DNA of 64,000 nucleotides. It comes from Erythrobacter sp. (GTDB lineage Bacteria > Pseudomonadota > Alphaproteobacteria > Sphingomonadales > Sphingomonadaceae). Position 1 is the first letter of the stretch. Each line of letters starts with the position of its first letter. A model generated the notes under the pieces. It searched no databases and had not been told where the DNA came from. It saw nothing but the letters and a program-made list of their open reading frames with translations. Both the position numbers and the translations under genes were made by a program. Where the stretch lies: NCBI RefSeq assembly GCF_035194505.1, contig NZ_CP136573.1:1971001-2035000 (forward strand). The letters are read 5' to 3'. Shown here one piece after another: positions 50,450-58,764 of the stretch.

Positions 50450-51088
50450 ATGAGTCGCAAGACTTTCTCCCTTGTCGCGATTGCCGCGATGACGATGGCA
50501 AGCGTGACAGTCCCCGGCGTCGATGGCGCCGCGGCTCTGGCCCAGGTTGCCAATGACCAGCTGATCGAGACCGATGTGGCCGAGCTGGTTCCCCAGACCC
50601 CCGAATTCATTTCGAACCCCGTGGTGCAGCCGCTGCCGGCTGACGACGGCGCGCCGGTGCTGACCGAAGCAGGCTCGCTTGCCGAGCTGGTGGGCATGGT
50701 CGATACCGACACCCCGCTCGATGCAGAGCTGCACTGCCTTGCCGGTGCGGTCTATTTCGAAGCGCGCGGCGAGGCACTCGATGGCCAGCTGGCGGTCGCA
50801 CAGGTCATTATCAACCGCACCGAGGACGGCCGTTTCCCCAAGTCCTATTGCGGCGTGGTGCGTCAGAAGGGCCAGTTTTCCTTCATGCGCGGCAACGCCA
50901 TGCCGAAGGCTCCCGCCGGCTCGGCCGCATGGGACCGCGCGGTGGCGATTGCCCAGATCGCCCATCAGGGCCTGTGGGAGAGCGAAGCCGGCGATGCGAC
51001 CTTCTTCCACGCCCGCCACGTCAGCCCGGGCTGGAGCCATCGCAAGACGCGCCTCGCCCAGATCGACACGCATATTTTCTATAGATAA
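50450..51088 (+). CDS. SleB-type cell wall hydrolase (Hydrolase_2)
   Basis: A protein of 212 residues. The signal sequence (about 1-30) and a Pro/Ala linker lead to the Hydrolase_2 domain with ELHCLAGAVYFEARGEALDGQLAVAQVI, catalytic Glu in FEARGE, and FSFMRGN. It cleaves peptidoglycan glycan strands. The cysteine pair (HCLAG and SYCGVV) may form a disulfide. A terminator follows at 51103. Confidence 0.9.
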   Translation: MSRKTFSLVAIAAMTMASVTVPGVDGAAALAQVANDQLIETDVAELVPQTPEFISNPVVQPLPADDGAPVLTEAGSLAELVGMVDTDTPLDAELHCLAGAVYFEARGEALDGQLAVAQVIINRTEDGRFPKSYCGVVRQKGQFSFMRGNAMPKAPAGSAAWDRAVAIAQIAHQGLWESEAGDATFFHARHVSPGWSHRKTRLAQIDTHIFYR

Positions 51089-51102
51089 TCCTCGCGGGTA
51101 AT

Positions 51103-51142
51103 GTGGGGGCAAGCCCCCACGCCGCTGCGGGCGGCGCTTTTT
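51103..51142 (+). terminator. Terminator after the wall hydrolase
   Basis: A first hairpin GTGGGGGC-AA-GCCCCCAC (51103-51120), then GCCGC-TGCGG-GCGGC (51121-51135) followed by GCTTTTTGG. Confidence 0.7.
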
Positions 51143-51202
51143 GGTCCTATCGCTTCGCTACTTGAGGACTGTCGCCCTTGCGGCGGCGCTCACCGAGTTC
51201 GG

Positions 51203-51997
51203 TTAGGTCGAAAGCCTGACCCAAACAGGCGTGTGGTCGCTGGCCTTTTCGCGTCCGCGATAGGTCTTGTCGACACCCACGGCTTCTAGCCGGTCGGCAC
51301 ATTCGGGCGAGAGCAGGATGTGATCGATGCGGAAGCCGTGATCGCGCTGCCAGGCACCGGCCTGATAGTCCCAATAGGTCCACACCCCGCCGCGCGGATT
51401 GTGGGTGCGCACCGCGTCCACCCAGCCATCGGCCAGCAGGCGGGAAAAGGCCGCGCGGCTTTCCGGCTGCATCAGTGCATCGTCGGCCATGGCCTTCACC
51501 GACCAGACGTCATCATCTTCAGGGATGACGTTGAAATCGCCGAGCACCACGGCCGGCACTTCCTCGGCCCAGATTTCCCCCATGCGCGCGCGCAGTTTTT
51601 CCATCCACGCCAGCTTGTAGGTGAATTTCGGCCCCGGATGGGGATTGCCGTTGGGCAGGTACAGACAGGCGATCCGCACGCCCGAGACATCGGCTTCGAG
51701 ATAGCGCGCCTGTTCCTCGTCACCCTCATTCGGGCCGGGAATGCCGAGCCCGCGCCGCACTTCGGTGAGGGTGTAGCCGGCCTGTGTGTCGACGAGGATC
51801 GCCACTCCGTTGAAGCTCTTCTGCCCGTGCCAGATCGCGCTGTATCCCAGCGCTTCGAAATCGGCGGCGGGAAAGCCATCGTCCTGCGTCTTGATTTCCT
51901 GCAGGCAGGCGACCGCAGGCCGCGTTTCGGCGAGCCATTCTAGCAGACGCGGGCCGCGCGCCTTGATGCCGTTGATGTTGAAGGTGGCGATTTTCAT
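51203..51997 (-). CDS. xthA: Exodeoxyribonuclease III (AP endonuclease)
   Basis: A protein of 264 residues. It starts MKIATFNINGIKARGPRL with CLQEIKTQD, then the LGDFNVIPEDDDVW motif, and ends with the catalytic His in SDHTPVWV. It repairs abasic sites. It is co-directional with the Fe-S carrier gene 38 bases upstream. Confidence 0.95.
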   Translation of the reverse strand: MKIATFNINGIKARGPRLLEWLAETRPAVACLQEIKTQDDGFPAADFEALGYSAIWHGQKSFNGVAILVDTQAGYTLTEVRRGLGIPGPNEGDEEQARYLEADVSGVRIACLYLPNGNPHPGPKFTYKLAWMEKLRARMGEIWAEEVPAVVLGDFNVIPEDDDVWSVKAMADDALMQPESRAAFSRLLADGWVDAVRTHNPRGGVWTYWDYQAGAWQRDHGFRIDHILLSPECADRLEAVGVDKTYRGREKASDHTPVWVRLST

Positions 51998-52035
51998 GCG
52001 CGCCCTGATGCCCGAAAGCCTTGCGCGGGTCTAAC

Positions 52036-52368
52036 CTAAATCCCGAAGCTCGCTCCGCAGCCACAGCCGGCCGCGGCCTGCGGATTTTCGACCTTGAAGG
52101 CCGCCCCGCCGAGCGATTCGACGAAATCGACCGTGCTGCCCGCGATCAGATCGAGGCTCATGGGGTCGACCACCAGCTTGACCCCGTCGGTCTCGCTGAT
52201 GCTGTCGTCGCTATCCGGCGCATCGGCCAGATCGAACTTGTACTGGAAGCCCGAGCACCCCCCGCCCTCGACTGCAAGGCGCAGGATCGCCGGACGCGCC
52301 TGCTTGCTGGCGATGAAGGCTACCCGCTTGGCGGCGGCAGGGGTGAGGATCAGGGGCTCTGCGCTCAT
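52036..52368 (-). CDS. erpA: A-type iron-sulfur cluster carrier (ErpA/IscA)
   Basis: A protein of 110 residues. The three cluster cysteines are C38 (GGGCSGFQY), C102 and C104 (GCGCGASFGI). It delivers Fe-S clusters to apo-proteins. ErpA versus IscA cannot be resolved by motif alone; an isolated position outside an isc or suf operon favours ErpA. Confidence 0.9.
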   Translation of the reverse strand: MSAEPLILTPAAAKRVAFIASKQARPAILRLAVEGGGCSGFQYKFDLADAPDSDDSISETDGVKLVVDPMSLDLIAGSTVDFVESLGGAAFKVENPQAAAGCGCGASFGI

Positions 52369-52407
52369 GACCCCAATCTAGGGCGCGTGGACGCGATCCT
52401 CAAGCCT

Positions 52408-52839
52408 TCAACCGGCCTGGATATAGCTGCGCAGCGCTTCGGCCTCGTGCTGGACCTCATCCATCTTGTATTTCACGAGGTCGCCGATCGAGATGAAGCC
52501 GATCAGCTCGCCATTCTCAACCACCGGAAAATGGCGAAACCGGCGGCGGGTCATCATCGCCAGCGCATCATCGATCAGGGTGCCGGGTTCGACTGTGATC
52601 GCGGGCGAGGTCATGATCTCTTCGACCGGCAGATCAAGGCACGCGCCGCCTTGATCGGCAAGGCGGTAGATCACGTCACGCTCGGACACGATGCCGGCCA
52701 CCTTGCCGCCACGCAGCACCGGCAGGGCGCCGATGCGCTTGGTCGCAAGGATGCTGACGGCTTCGGAGACCAACGTGCTGACATCACAGGCGATGATGTC
52801 CGACGGGCCGCGTTGGGCGATGATTCTGGCTATGGTCAT
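52408..52839 (-). CDS. CBS domain protein
   Basis: A protein of 143 residues made of two CBS motifs: TLVSEAVSILATKRIGALPVL with GIVSERDVIYRL, and TLIDDALAMMTRRRFRHFPVV with GFISIGDLVKYK. It is a stand-alone adenosine-nucleotide sensor. ATG 52839 has GGAGTCTG upstream; an extension to 52998 lies on the divergent gene. It is divergent from the small membrane protein. Confidence 0.9.
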   Translation of the reverse strand: MTIARIIAQRGPSDIIACDVSTLVSEAVSILATKRIGALPVLRGGKVAGIVSERDVIYRLADQGGACLDLPVEEIMTSPAITVEPGTLIDDALAMMTRRRFRHFPVVENGELIGFISIGDLVKYKMDEVQHEAEALRSYIQAG

Positions 52840-52987
52840 GGCAGACTCCCTCTCTCCACCTGCGAAAAATGCCATCTTTCGCGGGAAAAGGCGAATCCGG
52901 CCTGCAAGGGCGAGCTTGCACCGGACGAACCGTCGCTTGCATCTTTCTCGCGTTGCCAAGCGCGTGGGCGCACGCCATGGCAGGCCC

Positions 52988-53299
52988 ATGACGCGCAAGT
53001 CCCCGCTCGATGATCCCGTGAACGCTGCTTACGCCTGGGCGCGCTATCGCCAGATCATGAAGCTGCTGCTGGCCGCCACGGTGCTGGTCGTGGCGGTGGC
53101 GATGGGGCTGCTGTTTGCCTATAATGGCATGATTTCCGTGCATTTCTACATCGCGGTGGCGCTGGGGATCAGCTTGACAATGCTGCTCGGCGGCGGCTTG
53201 ATGGGTCTCGTCTTCCTCTCCAACGGCACGGGCCACGACGAATCGGTCGACAACCAGATGCCGAGCCGCGACGAGTTCTGGAGCCCGCCGGAGGATTAA
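52988..53299 (+). CDS. Small two-helix membrane protein
   Basis: A protein of 103 residues. After a polar start (DDPVNAAYAWARYRQIM) come two transmembrane helices (about 25-46 and 55-78), then a polar tail DNQMPSRDEFWSPPED. It is a familiar small inner-membrane protein in sphingomonads without known function. Its stop overlaps the stop of the convergent ferredoxin gene by 4 bases. Confidence 0.75.
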   Translation: MTRKSPLDDPVNAAYAWARYRQIMKLLLAATVLVVAVAMGLLFAYNGMISVHFYIAVALGISLTMLLGGGLMGLVFLSNGTGHDESVDNQMPSRDEFWSPPED

Positions 53300-53706
53300 G
53301 GGGGGGTAAGGCGGTATTCCTCCACCGGCGCCCCGCCCACCAGATGCTCCTGGATGATCCGTTCGAGCACCTGCGGGCTGCACGAATGATACCAAACCCC
53401 GTCCGGCCACACGACCGCGATCGGCCCTGCGGCGCAGACCTGGAAGCAGTCCGCCTTGGTGCGCTGCACCCCGCCGCCGGCTCCGCGCGGGCTGTCCGCG
53501 TCACGCTGCGGGCCGACCAGGCCGAGCTCCTTCAGCCGTTCCTTGAGGAACTGCCAGCTCTCCATCCCCGCCTCGCGCGAGCAGCATTTCTGTTTCTCCG
53601 ACACCGCGCACAGCATGATGTGCCGGGCAATCGCGCTTCCCTTGCCCGCATCGCCGTAATGCTTGGCGAGCGCGGTCTGCGCCGAGAGCAGCTCCTGTCG
53701 GCTCAC
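53296..53706 (-). CDS. 2Fe-2S ferredoxin of thioredoxin-like fold
   Basis: A protein of 136 residues. Cluster cysteines are seen in IMLCAVSEKQKCC and KADCFQVCAAGPIAVVWPDGVWY, typical of the (2Fe-2S) ferredoxins near cobalamin or respiratory genes. The GTG start at 53706 overlaps the S9 peptidase stop by 4 bases (GTGA), so they are coupled; a longer ATG frame to 53763 reads into the peptidase. Confidence 0.88.
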   Translation of the reverse strand: MSRQELLSAQTALAKHYGDAGKGSAIARHIMLCAVSEKQKCCSREAGMESWQFLKERLKELGLVGPQRDADSPRGAGGGVQRTKADCFQVCAAGPIAVVWPDGVWYHSCSPQVLERIIQEHLVGGAPVEEYRLTPP

Positions 53707-55859
53707 TTCGGCTTGTCCTGCTTCAGCCAGCGGTCGAGCCACGCGAACACGGTGTTGTGCCATTGCAGCGAGTTCTTCGCGCCCAGCACCCAGTGGTTCT
53801 CGTCCGGGAAGACCAGCAATTGCGAAGGGATGCCGCGTTCCTGCAGGGCGGTGAAGCTCATCAGTCCCTGGCTATAGGGCACGCGGTAATCGAGCTGGCC
53901 GGTCACCACCAGCATCGGCGTCTGCCACTTGCTCACGTGGTTTGCCGGGTTCCACTTCTCGTAGACGTCCTTCGCCTGCTCGTACGAACCACCGAAGTCC
54001 CAGCGCGGGAACCACAGTTCCTCGGTCGAATAATACATCGAGCGCATATCGAAGATGCCGTCGTGCTGAACGATGCACTTGAACCGCTCAGGCCAGTTGC
54101 CCGCGATCCAGTTGACCATGTAGCCGCCGTAGCTCGCCCCCATCGCGCAAGCGCGGCTGCCGTCGATCTGGGGGTCGAGCCCCAATGCGGCCTCAAGGCC
54201 CTTCTGCAAATCTTCGAGCGGCCATCCGCCCCAGTTCTGGTTGATGGCATCGGTAAAGGCCTGCCCGTATCCGGTGCTCCCGTGGAAATCGACCGAGATC
54301 ACCGCATAGCCCTGCGAGGCAGTGACGCGCGGGTTCCAGCGGTTTGACCAGCTGTCGTTGAAGGAGCCTTGGGGCCCGCCGTGGATATAGAGCAGCGCCG
54401 GGATCGGCCCGGTCTGATCGGCAAGGCGGGTGATCTGGCCCCACACGGTCTCGCCATTGGCTCCGGCAAAGCTGAAGCGGCGGGTGACGATGCTGGCGAG
54501 GGTGCCCATGCGGGTGGTGGCCACATCGGTCAGCGGACGGGCCTGCCCCATCGCATCGGACAGATAGAGTTCGGACGGATTGCCAAGCGAATCGCGGGTG
54601 AACAGCAGGCGGCCGCCCGGCATGGGCGTGACATTGGCGATATGCGCCTCGTTCCCGGCCATCAGATCGAGCCGTTCGACCTTCCCGCTGGCCACATCGA
54701 TGCGGAACGCGGGCGTATCGAGCACCTGTTCAGCCGTGGCGATCAGGCCCTTGCCGTCGGCGTCCCATGTGATGCTGCCGAAGCTGAGGTCGATCGTCTC
54801 GGTGAGATTGCGCACCTGACCGGTCTTCAAATCCATCAGCCGCACCGAGAGGCGATCGGCCTCGTAGGTCGGCCGGTCCATCGCCAGCCACGCGAGATAC
54901 CTGCCATCGGGCGAAGGGGTGGGGGCGGTATCGGTGGCGGCGTTGCTGCCGGTCAGCAGGGTCGGCGCGGCGCCTGACAGGTCGGAGGCGTAGATATCGA
55001 GATTGGTCGAGCCCGGCTCGTTCCCGTCCGACAGGCGCGCGACGAAGTAGGCGCGGCTGCCATCGGGCGAAAAGGCGATGTCCTCGCCGCCGCCGAAGGG
55101 CATGGTCGGCGTATCGGCAGTGATGCCGGTGGCGGGATCGCGACCGTCAACCGGAACGCCATCGCCCTGCGCTTGCCCGCCTGCGAGCGGGAAGACGAAG
55201 ACGCGGTTGGGGCGGCCCGGGGTCGCCCAGCGGTCCCAGTGGCGGTAGAACCCGTCCGCGCCGTCATAGAGCTTGCCGGTGCCGGGGCCGGGCAGGTGCT
55301 GCGGCTGGGCCGCGCCGCAGCCGAGCTTCTGGCAATCACGCGGCACTTCGGCCCACAGGGCGATGGCCTTGTCACCCGGAGCAAGCTTGAAGCCTGCGAG
55401 ATCGGCATCGGGATAGCCTGCGACGAGCTGCGGCATGCTTGTGGTGCCGTCCTTCGCCAGCGTCACGCGCCACACCCGCCCGCGCGGCTCCACCCCGTCA
55501 CCCTGCGGATGTTCGCTGGAGAGGAAATAAAGCTGCCCGTCCGCGCCGAAAGCGGGGGAAGAAGCGCGGATCGGGAAGGTGACCGCCACCGGCTTCGCGC
55601 CCGGGGTGGTCAGATCGAGCATGTAATGCGTCGGCGTGCGCTTGAGGGTTTCGGGATCGGTGGTGGTGACGGGATAGACCGCCAGCGTGCCTTCCCTGTT
55701 CACCACCGGCGCACCGAGGCGCGGCAGGGTGACCAGATCCTTCGCGCTCATTGGCGGGGCGGTGAGGCCGGGGATGGAGGCGGGATTCTCGGCGGCCAGC
55801 GGCGCGGCGAGAAGGGTGACGGCGGCGACGAGAGCGCCCGAAGCGATGGTGCGATACAT
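53703..55859 (-). CDS. S9 family prolyl oligopeptidase-type peptidase (exported)
   Basis: A protein of 718 residues. The signal peptide (1-23) leads to a propeller domain (about 30-450) and an alpha/beta hydrolase domain with the nucleophile S576 in GASYGGYM and H689 in DENHWV. It belongs to the acylaminoacyl-peptidase/DPP group of periplasmic peptidases that digest peptides. It precedes the ferredoxin gene in a two-gene run; a functional link is not evident. Confidence 0.93.
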   Translation of the reverse strand: MYRTIASGALVAAVTLLAAPLAAENPASIPGLTAPPMSAKDLVTLPRLGAPVVNREGTLAVYPVTTTDPETLKRTPTHYMLDLTTPGAKPVAVTFPIRASSPAFGADGQLYFLSSEHPQGDGVEPRGRVWRVTLAKDGTTSMPQLVAGYPDADLAGFKLAPGDKAIALWAEVPRDCQKLGCGAAQPQHLPGPGTGKLYDGADGFYRHWDRWATPGRPNRVFVFPLAGGQAQGDGVPVDGRDPATGITADTPTMPFGGGEDIAFSPDGSRAYFVARLSDGNEPGSTNLDIYASDLSGAAPTLLTGSNAATDTAPTPSPDGRYLAWLAMDRPTYEADRLSVRLMDLKTGQVRNLTETIDLSFGSITWDADGKGLIATAEQVLDTPAFRIDVASGKVERLDLMAGNEAHIANVTPMPGGRLLFTRDSLGNPSELYLSDAMGQARPLTDVATTRMGTLASIVTRRFSFAGANGETVWGQITRLADQTGPIPALLYIHGGPQGSFNDSWSNRWNPRVTASQGYAVISVDFHGSTGYGQAFTDAINQNWGGWPLEDLQKGLEAALGLDPQIDGSRACAMGASYGGYMVNWIAGNWPERFKCIVQHDGIFDMRSMYYSTEELWFPRWDFGGSYEQAKDVYEKWNPANHVSKWQTPMLVVTGQLDYRVPYSQGLMSFTALQERGIPSQLLVFPDENHWVLGAKNSLQWHNTVFAWLDRWLKQDKPK

Positions 55860-55911
55860 GGGCGGCAGGATTAGCCTGCCGCGCGCCCTCGCGCCAGATG
55901 CGAGGGCAATC

Positions 55912-56421
55912 TCAGGGGCGCTTGCCGACGATCCGGGCGATTTCGGCCTGCACCATCTGTTCGACCATTGCGGGCAGGTTCGCTTCGAGCCATTCGGCGA
56001 GCATCGGGCGCAGCAGTTCGCGGGTCAGACCTTCGAGCGAGGTTTCGCCCGAACGCACGATCTGCGGACGCGCGGGCGGCTCCGCCAGCATGGCAAGCGC
56101 GGCGAGGTTTTCCTGCATCGCACCCAGCACCTGATCGGCGATCAGCGGCGATTCTTCCTGCGACGCGGCCAGCGGCAGGGCGCTGGTTACGCCCTCGGGC
56201 GCGAATTCCATGTCCGCCAGATCGAGGATCCCTTTCTCGTCGCGCACCTGATGTGCACGCGGGTGATCGGGCATCGGCAGCGGGGTGATCTCGACCGGCG
56301 GCAAGGGCGCATCCTCGCGGCGACGACGTGCTTCAAGCGCGACGGCGCGGTTGTCGCGCGCAATCACTTTCTTGATCGATTCGAGGATTTCCTCGACCGA
56401 AGCTTCGCCCTCGTGTCCCAT
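55912..56421 (-). CDS. DUF2497 protein, PopZ-like polar organiser
   Basis: A protein of 169 residues with the PopZ/DUF2497 layout. The N-terminal binding helix SVEEILESIKKVIARDN is followed by an acidic Pro-rich linker and a C-terminal oligomerisation segment TSLEGLTRELLRPMLAEWLEANLPAMVE...IARIVG. In Caulobacter PopZ anchors ParB-parS at the pole, so it may cooperate with the parABS locus of this window. ATG 56421 has GGGCGGAAA upstream. It follows tolC by 59 bases on the same strand. Confidence 0.85.
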   Translation of the reverse strand: MGHEGEASVEEILESIKKVIARDNRAVALEARRRREDAPLPPVEITPLPMPDHPRAHQVRDEKGILDLADMEFAPEGVTSALPLAASQEESPLIADQVLGAMQENLAALAMLAEPPARPQIVRSGETSLEGLTRELLRPMLAEWLEANLPAMVEQMVQAEIARIVGKRP

Positions 56422-56480
56422 TTTCCGCCCTTTCCGGGCTGCCGGACGATCCGCGCTTTTTCCTGTCCCGAATCGGGACG

Positions 56481-57950
56481 TCACTTTTCGCCAGGCAGCA
56501 GTTGCGGGCCGATTGTTGCGTCAGGTGCCGGAATGTCAACGGTTCTGGTGGATTTGGCTTCGGCCTTGGGATCGCGGTCCCAGTCGAAAATGCGATCATG
56601 CACGCGCTCGAAATTGACCGCCGGATCATAGATCACGACGCCATCATCGAGGTTGAGATCGCGCGCTTCGGCCCGGCCCATGAGCGCCAGCAGCGAAAAT
56701 CCGGCGACATAGGCATTGCGCCGCGCGGTCACGAGCTGGGCGCGGGCCTGCAGCAGTTCCTGCTCGGCATTGAGCACGTCGAGGATCTGGCGGTTGCCGA
56801 TCGAGTTCTCCGCACGCACGCCTTCAAGGCTGAGTTCCGCGGCTTCGACGGCCGCCTGCGCGCTCTTGATCACGGCATTGGCGGCCTGCCAGTTGGTGTA
56901 GGTCGAGCGGGTTTCGGCAATCACGCTGCGTTCCGAGGCGATCACATCTTCCAGCGCAGCGCTTTCGCGCGCGCCTGCCTGCCGCTGGCGGGCTGCCGGA
57001 TCGCCGCCCTGGAACAGCGGGATGGTGACTCGCACGCCGGCATTGGCGGTGGTTTCCGCCTGCACGAAATTGGCTGCAATCGGCCCGCCCAGCGTGCCGA
57101 AGAAGTCGCTGTACTGGCCGTTGACGAACAGGCCGACGGTCGGCAGGCGGCCTGCGCCAGCCACCTTGGTGTCGAAGCCCGCAGCCTGCGCACGCTCCTT
57201 GGCGGCAACGAGGTTCGGATTGTTTTCGAGCGCCGCGACAATCGCCTCGCCCACGTTTTCGGGCAGGCCCGGCAGCGGCGGCGGGGCTTCGAGCTGGCCC
57301 GGCGCCTGTCCGACAAGGCGGATATAGGTCTCGCGCGCGGCGATCAGGCTTGCTTGTGCCTGTTGCAGATCGCCTTCCGCCACCGCGAGGCGCGAGCGCG
57401 ACTGGGCAACATCGGTGATGGTCAGATCGCCGATCTGGAACCGATCGCTGGTGGCTTCAAGGTTGGTCTTGAGCACCGCGACATTGTTGGCCGCCAGCGT
57501 TGCCAGCGCCTCGGTGCGCAGCACGTCCATATAGGCGGCGACGACCTGGCTGAAGACCGCGCTTTCGGCGTTGCGCAGATCGGCCTGACCCGCCTCCACC
57601 CGGCCACGTGCGGCGGCGACACCATTGCGCACCGCGCCGCCCGAATAGACCGGCACCAGAAACTGCGCGACCACCCCCAGGTTGCGCTGGGGCGCGGTAA
57701 AGGCGTTCGCGGACTGGCGGATGAATTCGGTGTGGGTTGCCGTGAGGTTGAGATCGGGCAGGCCCGCTGCCCGCTGGATCGCCACGCCTTCATCGGTCGC
57801 GCGCTGGTTTGCACGGGCGGACTGGAGCGTCGGGTTGGTGTTATAGGCCTCTGCCAGCGCCTCGCGCAGATTGTCGGCCGCCGCCGGCGCGGCGAGCGCC
57901 AGCAGGCTTGCCGAAGCGGCAAGACGAAAGGCAGGACGGGAAATGCTCAC
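56481..57950 (-). CDS. tolC: TolC family outer membrane protein
   Basis: A protein of 489 residues. The signal peptide (1-24, ending PAAADN) precedes two TolC repeat halves with ALAEAYNTNPTLQSARANQRA and LENNPNLVAAKERAQAAGFD. It forms the trimeric exit channel of efflux pumps and type I secretion. It is coupled by ATGA to the PIMT gene upstream and precedes the DUF2497 gene. Confidence 0.93.
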   Translation of the reverse strand: MSISRPAFRLAASASLLALAAPAAADNLREALAEAYNTNPTLQSARANQRATDEGVAIQRAAGLPDLNLTATHTEFIRQSANAFTAPQRNLGVVAQFLVPVYSGGAVRNGVAAARGRVEAGQADLRNAESAVFSQVVAAYMDVLRTEALATLAANNVAVLKTNLEATSDRFQIGDLTITDVAQSRSRLAVAEGDLQQAQASLIAARETYIRLVGQAPGQLEAPPPLPGLPENVGEAIVAALENNPNLVAAKERAQAAGFDTKVAGAGRLPTVGLFVNGQYSDFFGTLGGPIAANFVQAETTANAGVRVTIPLFQGGDPAARQRQAGARESAALEDVIASERSVIAETRSTYTNWQAANAVIKSAQAAVEAAELSLEGVRAENSIGNRQILDVLNAEQELLQARAQLVTARRNAYVAGFSLLALMGRAEARDLNLDDGVVIYDPAVNFERVHDRIFDWDRDPKAEAKSTRTVDIPAPDATIGPQLLPGEK

Positions 57951-58558
57951 GCGAAGGTCCAGCGTTTGGGCGCGTCGAAGGCGTGGAGCACCGGGATGCC
58001 GATATCCTCGACCGGCTGGAGCGCCACCTGGCCGAGCACCTTGCGGCCCGCGGCAAGCCGCGTCACCTGCCGCAGCACCAGCCCCGATACGATCCGCCCG
58101 TTCTCGGCCAGCTGTGCGGCAAGGCCTTCGGGCAGTTGCTCGATTGCGCCGTCGATCACGATCAGCGTGTAATTGCCCTCGCCCGTCATACCCGCAGCCT
58201 CGGCGGCGCTGACGGTGGCAAGCTCTGCCACCAGCGGACGCAGCAGTTCGGCGAGGTAGCCGGTGCCGCCTTCTACCACGAGGACGCGGTCATCCTTGGC
58301 GGGCTGGGCTTCGAGCAGCAGCTTGCCGTAGAACAGCGGGCTGGCGAGATGGCCGGCATCGCCAAGACTCACCGCACGGTCGATATAGGCGAGCGGGGCC
58401 TTGTCTTGCGGAAGGAAATCCTCGCGCAGCACGGCGATCATGCGGGCGAGGACATATTCCTCGTTCACACCGCTGGTGCGCAGCTGGCTGTCGATCATCG
58501 CCCGGCGGGCGATGCTGGTGTCATTCGGGCGTTCACGGGTCATGGTCAGGTCGGTCAT
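57947..58558 (-). CDS. Protein-L-isoaspartate O-methyltransferase-like protein, probably degenerate
   Basis: A protein of 203 residues. It has the PIMT order of elements: ARRAMIDSQLRTSGVNE, the SAM loop changed to VLVVEGGTGYLAELL (standard VLEIGTGSGY), and the late VVLRQVTRLAAGRKVLGQ. The GHGQTIS substrate motif is missing (the place reads SLGDAGHLASP), and the stretch after motif I is shorter than usual. Repair activity is therefore doubtful. It is coupled to tolC. A 28-bp perfect inverted repeat lies just upstream. Confidence 0.8.
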   Translation of the reverse strand: MTDLTMTRERPNDTSIARRAMIDSQLRTSGVNEEYVLARMIAVLREDFLPQDKAPLAYIDRAVSLGDAGHLASPLFYGKLLLEAQPAKDDRVLVVEGGTGYLAELLRPLVAELATVSAAEAAGMTGEGNYTLIVIDGAIEQLPEGLAAQLAENGRIVSGLVLRQVTRLAAGRKVLGQVALQPVEDIGIPVLHAFDAPKRWTFA

Positions 58559-58569
58559 GCTTGCTCCAA

Positions 58570-58597
58570 GGGCTGTATTAAGTGCATAATACAGCCC
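58570..58597. promoter_or_regulatory. Perfect inverted repeat upstream of PIMT-tolC operon
   Basis: GGGCTGTATTA (58570-58580), a 6-base loop, TAATACAGCCC (58587-58597), with 11-bp perfect arms 11 bases before the PIMT start. On the minus strand TATTAT within it could be the -10 box. The symmetry fits a dimeric repressor operator. Confidence 0.6.
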
Positions 58598-58764
58598 GTC
58601 AACTCTTCCTTAGACGAAGGCGGGCCTGTGTTCCAAGGTCTTTGCGCCATTGGACCGCGCCGCCACCGGCTCGCAATTTCGGGCTTTGACCTCGCCCGCA
58701 GCCGGTGCTTAGGGAAGGCATCGCCCGCAAGGGCTTCTTTTCGATACAAGCAGGGATGGGTTCG

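Noticed and set aside
56502..58172. Plus-strand frame of 556 codons over tolC and the PIMT gene
   Set aside because: Antisense of two clear genes with correct overlaps; no domain.
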